NCBI RefSeq assembly: GCF_003710255.1
Contig: NZ_RHIB01000001.1
Span: forward strand, 1,860,001 to 1,924,000
DNA from: Alteribacter keqinensis
GTDB taxonomy: Bacteria > Bacillota > Bacilli > Bacillales > Salisediminibacteriaceae
Direction: 5' to 3'
DNA length: 64,000 nucleotides
Shown here: piece after piece, positions 24,699 through 32,257 of the stretch
Position numbering within the stretch: position 1 is the stretch's first letter
Layout of the letters: the number at the start of each line of letters is the position of its first letter
The notes under the pieces: generated by a model
What the model saw: only the letters and a program-made list of their open reading frames with translations
Databases searched by the model: none
Told to the model about the DNA's origin: nothing
Program-made: the position numbers and the translations under genes

Positions 24699-26015
24699 CT
24701 ATTGACCCATGATTGCGATTTGATCGCGGATCTGTTCAACAGCTTCTTCCATTACTTCCTGTGGATCTTCACCTTGAGAAATAAACTGAAGTGCATCACT
24801 TACCGGCTCCCAAACCTGACTCATTTCAGGAACGTTTGGCATTGGCTCGGCAACTTGAGTCTGTTCAAAGATAGGACCCATGAACTCGTCGTCAATTTCT
24901 ACTGCAGTGTGAGCTGGAAGCTCTCCCGCTGTCTCGTAATAAGTTTCTGAGCTCTCAGCATTTGTAATAAATAGTGCAAGCTCTGTAGCCCAGTACTTAT
25001 CTTCACTGTACTCAGATACCAACCAGCCTTTATTTCCTGAGAATGAGTTAAGCTGATCGCCATCCCACTCAGGAAGCATCGCAACAGCAAGGCTGTCACC
25101 TAGAGCATCCCGGTAGTCAGGGATTGCCCAAGGACCAGTGATTACAGCTCCTACTTTACCGTCTTGGAACAGTCCGTTCATAACATCTCCATCGATACCC
25201 GTTGGCATGTAACCGTCTTCAAACCAAGATTGAATTAAAGCAGCACCTTCAACAGCACCTTCGTTGTCAAGACCGATGTCTTCAGTGTCATAAGCTCCGT
25301 CAGCATCCTGGTTAAAGATGTATCCACCTGCTCCAGTAAGGAACGGGTAAGCGAAATAAAGGTTTGTTGCTTCCATTAGGAAACCATACTCATCAGCACT
25401 TGCATCAGTAAGAGAATCTGCGATCTCCATAAGCTCGTCAAGAGTCTGGGGAGCTTCTTCAACAAGATCTGTGTTGTAGAAAAGAGCATAAGTTTCAACT
25501 ACTGCAGGGATACCGTACTGGATTCCCTCGTAGCTGAATGCTGTAACTGCTTCTTCGTTGTATTCAGAAAGACGCTCTTCCTGGTCAGCAGTAAGCTCAA
25601 GCTCAGCTGCCAATCCTTGAAGGACGATATCTCCCATACGGTCATGAGGCTGGAAGAAAAGATCAGGACCCTGGCCGGAAGAACCATCCAGTGAAACAGC
25701 CTCTGTTTGATCTAACATTGAGAAAGGAGTAATGTTGATTTCAATTCCATGCTCATCTTCAAAACGTTGTGTGATCTCTTCGTAAGCATCCAATTGTGAA
25801 TCTTCATCGTTTACCCACATATCAAGCGATTCTGGTTTTTCAGGAGCATCAGAGTCTGCCTGAGCTTCCCCTTCAGCTTCTTCGCCAGCGTCTTCTCCGT
25901 TTTCATCTGTGTCAGGATCTGCTGGTGCGTCGTCATCTCCGCCTCCACAAGCTACTAATGCGATGGAAAGTACGAGCATCATCATCAGTGTTAAAAGAAA
26001 CTTGCCTTTAAACAT
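24699..26015 (-). CDS. malE: Maltose/maltodextrin-binding lipoprotein MalE
   Basis: 438 residues from ATG 26015, after GGGGGAA; an in-frame start further upstream lacks such a site. Signal peptide with lipobox ALVACGGG (Cys ~22), an acidic linker, then a family 1 extracellular solute-binding fold (DMWVNDEDSQLDAYEEITQRFEDEHG; GPDLFFQPHDRMGD; GAVITGPWAIPDYRDAL). First gene of malEFG. Very acidic, as expected for an exposed protein in a saline or alkaline habitat. The 5' region holds a promoter, two LacI-type operators and a cre site. Confidence 0.92.
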   Translation of the reverse strand: MFKGKFLLTLMMMLVLSIALVACGGGDDDAPADPDTDENGEDAGEEAEGEAQADSDAPEKPESLDMWVNDEDSQLDAYEEITQRFEDEHGIEINITPFSMLDQTEAVSLDGSSGQGPDLFFQPHDRMGDIVLQGLAAELELTADQEERLSEYNEEAVTAFSYEGIQYGIPAVVETYALFYNTDLVEEAPQTLDELMEIADSLTDASADEYGFLMEATNLYFAYPFLTGAGGYIFNQDADGAYDTEDIGLDNEGAVEGAALIQSWFEDGYMPTGIDGDVMNGLFQDGKVGAVITGPWAIPDYRDALGDSLAVAMLPEWDGDQLNSFSGNKGWLVSEYSEDKYWATELALFITNAESSETYYETAGELPAHTAVEIDDEFMGPIFEQTQVAEPMPNVPEMSQVWEPVSDALQFISQGEDPQEVMEEAVEQIRDQIAIMGQ

Positions 26016-26216
26016 GTTGTTTCCCCCTTTAATTAAATGGTTACATCCTGTGCAACCTGTTGCCTGTCCATTATCACTCCCGGCCTTTGGTACATCTGCG
26101 GGTTTCAATATCTGAATCCGCTTTCATATGTACACCAGTACGTGAACTGGCAGTTACTGTCCAAGCCTTTAATGACAGCACGTCCAGTTAGTCCCCGGCT
26201 CCAGTGCAAGAGGTCG

Positions 26217-26230
26217 GACAACCGTTTGCA
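26217..26230 (-). promoter_or_regulatory. LacI-type operator, distal, for malEFG
   Basis: GACAACCGTTTGCA on the + strand (TGCAAACGGTTGTC on the minus). Shares the CGTTTGCA half with the site at 26265. It lies in the transcribed leader, likely bound by the MalR-like protein. Confidence 0.45.
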
Positions 26231-26264
26231 CAAATGAGGCAAAAACAATTCCACGGTTTTGCCG

Positions 26265-26278
26265 TGAAATCGTTTGCA
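26265..26278 (-). promoter_or_regulatory. LacI-type operator, proximal, for malEFG
   Basis: TGAAATCGTTTGCA on the + strand, just downstream of the -10 box, so binding would block initiation or early elongation. A CACGG-TTTTG-CCGTG hairpin follows at 26252-26266. Confidence 0.5.
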
Positions 26279-26294
26279 TCACTATTACAATTTC

Positions 26295-26323
26295 ATTATA
26301 TATTTGGGCTGATAGAAATACAA
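26295..26323 (-). promoter_or_regulatory. SigA-type promoter of malEFG
   Basis: Minus strand TTGTAT (26318-26323), 17-base spacer, TATAAT (26295-26300). Leader of about 270 bases before malE. Confidence 0.6.
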
Positions 26324-26341
26324 CCCTTTTTCAAAAATAAT

Positions 26342-26355
26342 TGTAATCGTTTTCT
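26342..26355 (-). promoter_or_regulatory. Candidate CcpA (cre) site upstream of malE
   Basis: AGAAAACGATTACA on the minus strand fits cre consensus TGWAANCGNTNWCA at 13 of 14 positions. It lies about 20 bases upstream of the -35 box and abuts the end of the chemotaxis receptor gene. Confidence 0.45.
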
Positions 26356-28061
26356 TTATTGCTGTAATGAGGAAGCTGTTTCTTTTAAAACGAGCGTTGT
26401 TTCGGCCAGCTGCCTTTGCTTTTCTGATTGAAAGCCGATCGTTTCCGTCACCTGTCCTGTCTTTTCCTCCAGCTCTTTTGCCACATCAGACAGGTTTGCA
26501 ACTGCCGTTACCACTTCTTCAATAGCTCTGTTAATCTGTTCTATAGCCACTGACGTTTCTTCTTGTTCATGATGCAGGGATTTACTTTCCGTTTCAATAC
26601 GCGAAAATAAACTGGTCGCTTCTTCCGACTGCTCTTTCGCTTTCAGACTGGCAGACTCGAAGGAATGAAACGTTCCTTTCATTTCAACCGTTTCATCTCT
26701 GATATGTTCAATAGCTTTTTTTGTGTTTTTTGAAAAGTCCGAAGTCCCGTTGGAAAGCTTCCTGATTTCTTCTGCCACAACAGCAAAGCTTCTTCCGGCA
26801 GCTCCTGCTTTAGCAGCCTCTATGGATGCGTTGATAGCCAGTAGATTTGTCTGGGCTGAAATATCATCAATGCCTTTCATAAAGGCAGCAATGTTTTCGA
26901 CCTCCTCAACCATCCCGATCATTTTTTCCGCCATCGTATGTGTCTGTCTCGAAAGGGCTTCTACGTCCCCTGCCATTTCACTTACAGCTGTCGCCCCGCT
27001 CGCAGCCATTCCATTCATTTGCTGCATTTTTATCGTCACTTTCCCGGACGATTCTTTAATTTCAAGAGCACTTGCGCTTACCTCTTCTGTTATCGCTGAT
27101 ATTGTATCTGTTTCTTCAGCCTGAGTCTGGACATGCTGCTTAAAGTCTGTCATTGTCTCAAGCACTGTTCCCATTTGTTCAAGCTGGCTTTGAGACTCTT
27201 TGGATACCGCTTCACTAACATCAAAAACCTGTACACTCGCTTCTGAACTGACCCGCATTGACTGTTCCAGCTGGCGCCCCATTTCATACAGACTTTTATC
27301 AATTTCATTAAATTCATCCCTGCGTCTGCTTTTCTGTACAAATGCAAAGTCTCCTTCTTTATATGCATGGATCCGGGTCAGGACCTGTTTGACCCCTTTG
27401 TTTAAATCTCTGCTGAACCATGCCAGGACCCCTAATGGAACCAGTATTAAAAAGGCAATCGCCCCGTACAGAATAATCTGTGTGAGAACCAGAGCTTCTT
27501 CCAGCTGGGCAGACGATCGTCTCTGACCGCTTCAAGTGTCTGCTGAATTCTCGTATTTGCCTGATTTATGCTCTGGTCTGTTCTTATAATTTCAGGCACA
27601 ACTCTGTTCCTGATTCTTTCCACTTCATCTCCGACATAAATTGATTGAAAATGCGTTTCACTAATCCCTGCGTAGTTATTGATGGCCTTTTCAAACAATG
27701 AAAAATAATTACTCATTTCCTGATGATCACTGACTTCCCTGTTAAGCTCAGTAAACATTTCCCCCGCTTCCCCTAGAAGCAGATCCGCTCTTTCAATCCG
27801 ATCCTCATTATACCCTGAAGTGACAAGTTGAAAATGAAGGAGCCCCACTTGATTGACTGTGTTTAACAGCATCGAATAGTCTTCCTGAAATGCTGCTGAC
27901 TGTTCCAGAGTAGCCGTTTCTCTGGTCACCTTTTCATTGGCGTAGAGGATTGCCGCTCCCCCTGCTGCACTTGCGAAGACGATAAAACATACAAGAAAAC
28001 CAAGTTTATGTACGAGCTTCACCTGTTCCAATGGCTTTTGTCTCTTTTTCTGTTCGGCCAT
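26356..28061 (-). pseudogene. Methyl-accepting chemotaxis protein, frameshifted
   Basis: Two minus frames form one ~567-residue receptor. Frame 1 (from 28061): basic N-terminus, helix LGFLVCFIVFASAAGGAAIL, and a helical extracellular domain up to RIQQTLEAVRDDR. Frame 2 resumes SAQLEEALVLTQIILYGAIAFLILVPLGV (second helix), a HAMP-like region (RDLNKGVKQVLTRIHAYKEGDF) and the signalling domain with DISAQTNLLAINASIEAAKAG and VVAEEIRKLS, ending at 26356. The break is near 27516. As read, the product would stop before the second helix. Either an assembly error or a recent loss. It lies between the maltose genes and an AraC regulator. Confidence 0.8.
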
Positions 28062-28089
28062 CTTTCCCCCTCCTTCTTTTTAAAAAAGC

Positions 28090-28101
28090 GCAATCGATTG
28101 C
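28090..28101 (-). promoter_or_regulatory. Palindromic LacI-type operator at the chemotaxis receptor promoter
   Basis: GCAATCGATTGC, a perfect 12-base palindrome with the central CG of LacI-family sites. It lies 14 bases downstream of the -10 box and 28 bases before the start codon. Confidence 0.45.
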
Positions 28102-28114
28102 ACTGACCGAGACA

Positions 28115-28123
28115 ATTATACCA
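28115..28123 (-). promoter_or_regulatory. Extended -10 promoter of the chemotaxis receptor
   Basis: TGGTATAAT on the minus strand; no good -35 at 17 bases, consistent with an extended -10 type. Confidence 0.45.
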
Positions 28124-28192
28124 TGAAAGACCTTCCAAAAAGTGGAACCATTTTGATATTATTTTCTATTTTTCCATCAAAGCTGTGGTGAC

Positions 28193-29077
28193 CTACATTT
28201 CGTTCTTTTTCGCTTCCTTCGTCCGCATTCTCCGGAATTCTCCAGGCGTGACCCCTTCGATCTTTTTAAAGAGTCTCGAAAAGTAGCTTCGATCCTGGAT
28301 TCCTACTTCCACACATACAGAACCCAAATCCATGTTGGTGGTAATCAACAGATCTTTCGCCACTTCCAGACGATATCTGCTGATATACTGCACCGGGGTG
28401 AGACCGGTCACTCTTTTCAAGCATCTGGTGACATAATCAGGATGATATAAAAGTTCTTTTGCCACCTTTCCAAGGGTGAGCTTCGAATCCCTGAAGTGGT
28501 TTTTTATAAAATGCATCGCCTCTTCAGCGACCGTTTCAGCACTTGTTGGAATCTGGATCGCTTCTTCCTGCAGTAATAAGAGACTTTCATAGAAAAGAGT
28601 CTGCTGCTTCATCTTATCTACCGGCGACTGGGAGTGGTTAAGGAGACTCAGGTGTTCCAAAAGGTTCTCAAGACGCTCCTTCTTCTTGATTTCCCCGTAA
28701 CGGGGAAGGTGCAGTGAAAATGCTGCCGGCTCTGTGAATGTACTTTCTTTTAAAAGAACGTGAGACCAGTCAAACTCTTTTTCATCCGAGAGGCTGAATG
28801 ATCCCGGAAAAGAGAAATGGACCCAAAAAAATGTGGTCGGTTCCTCACATCCTTTAAACCCGCCGTGATACATCCCTGGGGCAAGCATTAAGTATTCCCC
28901 TGATTTAACAGAGAACGTGCTTTCTTCTTCCTTCATATATAATGTTCCTTTTTCTACTATTAAAAGATCGAACACTTCAAATGTCCTTGCGAAATGTTTC
29001 TGACCTTTTTTAAAGCTTCCCTTCCCGCCTTTAATAAATACCGGCAATGGGGGCACCGTAGCATTTAACAGTTTCAT
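28193..29077 (-). CDS. AraC-family transcriptional regulator
   Basis: 294 residues. An N-terminal cupin-like sensing domain (VFDLLIVEKGTLYMKEEESTFSVKSGEYLMLAPGMYHGG) and a linker helix precede the C-terminal double HTH (~190-285): LTLGKVAKELLYHPDYVTRCLKR and DLGSVCVEVGIQDRSYFSRLFKK. The end EGVTPGEFRRMR is typical. By family such proteins sense sugars or other small ligands; targets here are unknown. Divergent from the MATE gene across ~125 bases and upstream of the chemotaxis receptor on the same strand. ATG 29077 follows GGAGGTTACG. Confidence 0.88.
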   Translation of the reverse strand: MKLLNATVPPLPVFIKGGKGSFKKGQKHFARTFEVFDLLIVEKGTLYMKEEESTFSVKSGEYLMLAPGMYHGGFKGCEEPTTFFWVHFSFPGSFSLSDEKEFDWSHVLLKESTFTEPAAFSLHLPRYGEIKKKERLENLLEHLSLLNHSQSPVDKMKQQTLFYESLLLLQEEAIQIPTSAETVAEEAMHFIKNHFRDSKLTLGKVAKELLYHPDYVTRCLKRVTGLTPVQYISRYRLEVAKDLLITTNMDLGSVCVEVGIQDRSYFSRLFKKIEGVTPGEFRRMRTKEAKKNEM

Positions 29078-29202
29078 CGTAACCTCCAGTTCGGATTTGT
29101 CCTATTATTATCGTTATTGTACCTTCCAAAACACAAGGTGTGCCTATAAACTTAATATATCAAATTTCGCAATTGTCCATAACTGTTTCAGGAGGATTCC
29201 AT

Positions 29203-30576
29203 ATGGCACAGCACCAGGATAAAACAAAAAAGAATCTGACACTCTTTGCCCTCACGTGGCCAATATTCATTGAAATTTTTCTCCATATGTTAATGGGAAA
29301 TGCCGATACACTGATGCTGAGCCAGTATGATGACAATGCCGTGGCAGCAGTCGGCGTATCCAATCAAATTATGAGTGTCATTATTGTGATGTTCGGTTTT
29401 GTAGCGACCGGAACAACCATTCTTATAGCACAGTATATTGGTGCCAGAAGAGATCTTGAAGCGAGCAGGATTGCAGTTGTTTCACTTGCCGCAAACCTCG
29501 TATTTGGCATTCTGTTAAGCGCCGTCCTGTTTTTCTCAGGTCCTTCGATATTAAGAGGAATGAACCTTCCACCAGAGCTGATGGATACAGCCCTGATGTA
29601 CCTGCGCATTGTAGGCGGATTTGCCTTCGTGCAGGCGTTGATTATGACAGCCGGAGCTGTGATTAAGAGTCACGGCTTCACTCGTGATGCCATGTGGATT
29701 ACTTTAGGCATGAACGTATTAAATGTGGTTGGAAATTACCTGTTTATCTTCGGTCCGATGGGCTTTCCTGAACTGGGTGCCACCGGGGTGGCCATCAGCA
29801 CGGCAGCCAGCCGGACGCTCGGTCTGGCCGTTCTCGTGGTCATTCTTTATAAACGGGTAAACGGAGAGCTCCCTTTCTCTTTCATCTTTAAAGCCTTTCC
29901 AAAAACTGAACTTAAGCAGTTAATGAAAATTGGTGTCCCTTCAGCCGGTGAACACTTATCCTATAACATATCCCAGGTTGTTATCACGATGTTTATTGCA
30001 TCGATGGGTACCGTTGAACTGACCACCAGGGTGTACACTACTAACATTATGATGTTTGCCTTTTTGTTTGCCATCGCGATCGGACAGGGAACGCAGATCA
30101 TTGTCGGCCACCTTGTTGGTGAAGGGAAGTTTGAAGAAGCTTACAGGCGCTGTATGAGAAGTTTATGGATCGGCCTTTGGGTTACACTGGGGGCTGCCGG
30201 CCTGTTTGCTGCTTTCCGGGTACAGCTTTTGTCAATTTTTACAGATAACCCGGACATCATTCAGCTCGGGGGAATTCTCCTGCTTCTCACGGTTATTCTC
30301 GAACCCGGGCGCACATTTAATTTAATTGTAATCAACTGCCTACGCGCAGGCGGTGACGTAAGATATCCTGTATACATCGGTATCCTCTCAATGTGGGGCG
30401 TATCCGTAACGATTTCCTACACTGCAGGCCTCCTGCTAGGCCTTGGGCTTGTGGGAGTGTGGTTCTCCTTTATCGCTGATGAATGGTTGAGAGGGCTTTT
30501 AATGCTGAAACGCTGGAAGGGACGACAATGGCAGAACATGTCCTTTGTAAGAGAAGAGGACAGAAAAAAAGCATAG
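29203..30576 (+). CDS. MATE family efflux transporter
   Basis: 457 residues from ATG 29203, seven bases after GGAGG; an earlier in-frame ATG (29140) has no ribosome site. Twelve membrane helices in two MatE halves; the first half includes FIEIFLHMLMGNADTLMLSQ and the second GVPSAGEHLSYNISQVVI. Ion-gradient-driven export of drugs or metabolites. The divergent AraC regulator may control it. Followed by a strong terminator. Confidence 0.9.
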   Translation: MAQHQDKTKKNLTLFALTWPIFIEIFLHMLMGNADTLMLSQYDDNAVAAVGVSNQIMSVIIVMFGFVATGTTILIAQYIGARRDLEASRIAVVSLAANLVFGILLSAVLFFSGPSILRGMNLPPELMDTALMYLRIVGGFAFVQALIMTAGAVIKSHGFTRDAMWITLGMNVLNVVGNYLFIFGPMGFPELGATGVAISTAASRTLGLAVLVVILYKRVNGELPFSFIFKAFPKTELKQLMKIGVPSAGEHLSYNISQVVITMFIASMGTVELTTRVYTTNIMMFAFLFAIAIGQGTQIIVGHLVGEGKFEEAYRRCMRSLWIGLWVTLGAAGLFAAFRVQLLSIFTDNPDIIQLGGILLLLTVILEPGRTFNLIVINCLRAGGDVRYPVYIGILSMWGVSVTISYTAGLLLGLGLVGVWFSFIADEWLRGLLMLKRWKGRQWQNMSFVREEDRKKA

Positions 30577-30582
30577 CAAAAT

Positions 30583-30610
30583 AAACCAGAGAGAAACCTC
30601 TGGTTTTTTG
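30583..30610 (+). terminator. Intrinsic terminator of the MATE gene
   Basis: AACCAGAG-AGAAAC-CTCTGGTT followed by TTTT. Confidence 0.8.
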
Positions 30611-30861
30611 CTGTCTATTTATATAGGAAGAAAGTTGATTGAAAATTTTTATGTTTGTGAAATTTATAAAAAGGGAATACTAATCTTTTCGGCTGTGCTA
30701 ACCACCGTATTAATAATGTATCTTTGTGTATTATTATACAGCACAGGACACAAAAATACATTTTATTCCTTTAATTACAATTTAAACATACACAATTGTG
30801 CGTAAGCGACAAATACTGACAAAACAGTGATTTTGATTGAATAAACCCTTCACTATATTTT

Positions 30862-30906
30862 TGAAAGCATTATCTTTTTGACAACTTCATAGATTTCTGC
30901 TTAAAT
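30862..30906 (+). promoter_or_regulatory. Promoter region of the TAXI-TRAP operon with cre-like site
   Basis: TTGACA (30878-30883), 17-base spacer, TTAAAT (30901-30906). TGAAAGCATTATCT (30862-30875), just upstream, matches cre consensus at 12 of 14. The rest of the gap 30611-30979 is AT-rich with no supported gene. Confidence 0.4.
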
Positions 30907-30979
30907 GTAAACAGGATACTAACAATTTTTTATACATTTGTTAGTATGAAACTATATTAAATTTTAAGGGGGAATTCGC

Positions 30980-32020
30980 ATGAAAAAGTTCTACACAATG
31001 TTTGCCTCCGCTTTGACTCTTGGTATGCTTCTGTCCGCATGTGGCGACGGAGATACTGACGAGAACGGCGGCACTGTAGACGAAGGCGACGACAATGGCC
31101 AGGAAGAAGCTGCTGGTGATGTTGATGTTTCCGGTTTACAAATTGGTACAGGCAGTACTGGGGGTACATATTATCCTCTTGGCCAGGAAATGGCTAACGT
31201 AATCAATGCAAATATCGAAGGTTACGACGACTTTGACCTTAGTGCTGTATCAACAGGTGCTTCCGTTGAGAACCTTGCTTCCATCGGACTCGGTGAGCTT
31301 GAGCTTGGTATGACTGTTCACTTGCCTGCACTTGATGCGGTTGATGGTTCCGGGGAATTCGAAGAGCTTGATATGACAATCGACAACTTCGGTTTTATGG
31401 GCCACATCTATCCTGAGGTTATGCAGATCGTTGTCCGTGCTGATGCAGACATCGAAACTGTTGCAGACCTTGAAGGAATGAACGTTGCTATCGGACCACC
31501 TGGTTCAGGTACTCAGGACGCTGCTAAAATGATTCTTGAAGCATACGGACTTGAAGATGGAGACTACAACGCATTCGACGAAGGATTCGGTGACGCTGCA
31601 GGCCGCCTTCAGGACGGTAACCTTGACGCATCATTCGGTCTTCTTGGATTACCTGCAGGAAGCATCGAAGAACTTGCGCTTCAGCGTGACGTTAAGCTTC
31701 TTTCTCTTTCAGATGAAGCAGTATCTTACATCGAAGATAATAGCGGATATGAGCTGATGGAAATTCCTGCTGATTCCTACGATTTCATGGATGAGTCTGT
31801 AAACGCAATTACTGCATACGCAATCCTCGTTGGTTCTACTGACCTTATCGACGAAGATCTTGGGTACGAAATTGTAAAAGCTCTTTATGAAAACTGGGAA
31901 AGCGTTTCTCATGACCAAGGTCAGCACCTTGATCCTGAGAATATCATGAATGGTTCTGACGGCCTTCCAATGCACCCCGGTGCAGAGCGCTTCTTTGAAG
32001 AGCAAGGCTACTTAGACTAA
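30980..32020 (+). CDS. TAXI-type TRAP transporter solute-binding lipoprotein
   Basis: 346 residues. Signal peptide with lipobox LLSACGDG (Cys ~21), an acidic linker, then a TAXI fold opening GLQIGTGSTGGTYYPLGQEMANVIN, the family signature. GMNVAIGPPGSGTQDAAKMILEAYGL and LIDEDLGYEIVKALYENW are also typical. Binds a substrate outside and delivers it to the fused permease downstream. Known or proposed TAXI substrates include glutamate and other organic acids; this one is not determined. Start follows AAGGGGGAATTCGC. Separated from the permease by two terminators. Confidence 0.93.
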   Translation: MKKFYTMFASALTLGMLLSACGDGDTDENGGTVDEGDDNGQEEAAGDVDVSGLQIGTGSTGGTYYPLGQEMANVINANIEGYDDFDLSAVSTGASVENLASIGLGELELGMTVHLPALDAVDGSGEFEELDMTIDNFGFMGHIYPEVMQIVVRADADIETVADLEGMNVAIGPPGSGTQDAAKMILEAYGLEDGDYNAFDEGFGDAAGRLQDGNLDASFGLLGLPAGSIEELALQRDVKLLSLSDEAVSYIEDNSGYELMEIPADSYDFMDESVNAITAYAILVGSTDLIDEDLGYEIVKALYENWESVSHDQGQHLDPENIMNGSDGLPMHPGAERFFEEQGYLD

Positions 32021-32031
32021 TAGTATACTGT

Positions 32032-32065
32032 CGGCCGGACCCGCCACTTGTGTCCGGCCTTTTTT
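32032..32065 (+). terminator. Intrinsic terminator between TRAP binding protein and permease
   Basis: GGCCGGAC (32033-32040) and GTCCGGCC (32052-32059) followed by TTTTTT. Confidence 0.8.
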
Positions 32066-32086
32066 AAAGAGTAAATCTCTGTTCTC

Positions 32087-32172
32087 CGGAGCAAAGATTG
32101 TTTTCACTCATGAACTATGATAAAACGTAAGTACCGAATGTTTTGCTCCGCTAAAGAACACGATGCGGAATA
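32087..32172 (+). promoter_or_regulatory. Possible structured leader or promoter for the TRAP permease
   Basis: CGGAGCAAA (32087-32095) and TTTGCTCCG (32142-32150) are exact inverted repeats. Between them TTGTTT-N17-TAAAAC (32098-32126) could be a promoter. The terminator-like stem at 32173-32226 follows. Confidence 0.35.
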
Positions 32173-32226
32173 CCGACGAAAAAGCAGGAAGTCCCATAAC
32201 TCCCTCCTACTTTTTCGTCGGTTTTT
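32173..32226 (+). terminator. Strong terminator or attenuator in front of the TRAP permease
   Basis: CCGACGAAAAAG-AGGA pairs with TCCT-CTTTTTCGTCGG (one-base bulges), then TTTTT. It ends about 32 bases before the permease ATG. Confidence 0.7.
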
Positions 32227-32257
32227 AATTCGTACCAAATGAAAGGATGGTGATGGC

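Noticed and set aside
28090-28101. CcpA (cre) site at the chemotaxis receptor promoter
   Set aside because: The palindrome GCAATCGATTGC lacks the TGWAA/TTNWCA flanks of cre, so only a general LacI-type operator is proposed.
30608-30805. 65-codon plus-strand frame after the MATE gene
   Set aside because: Starts inside the terminator T run, AT-rich composition, no ribosome site.
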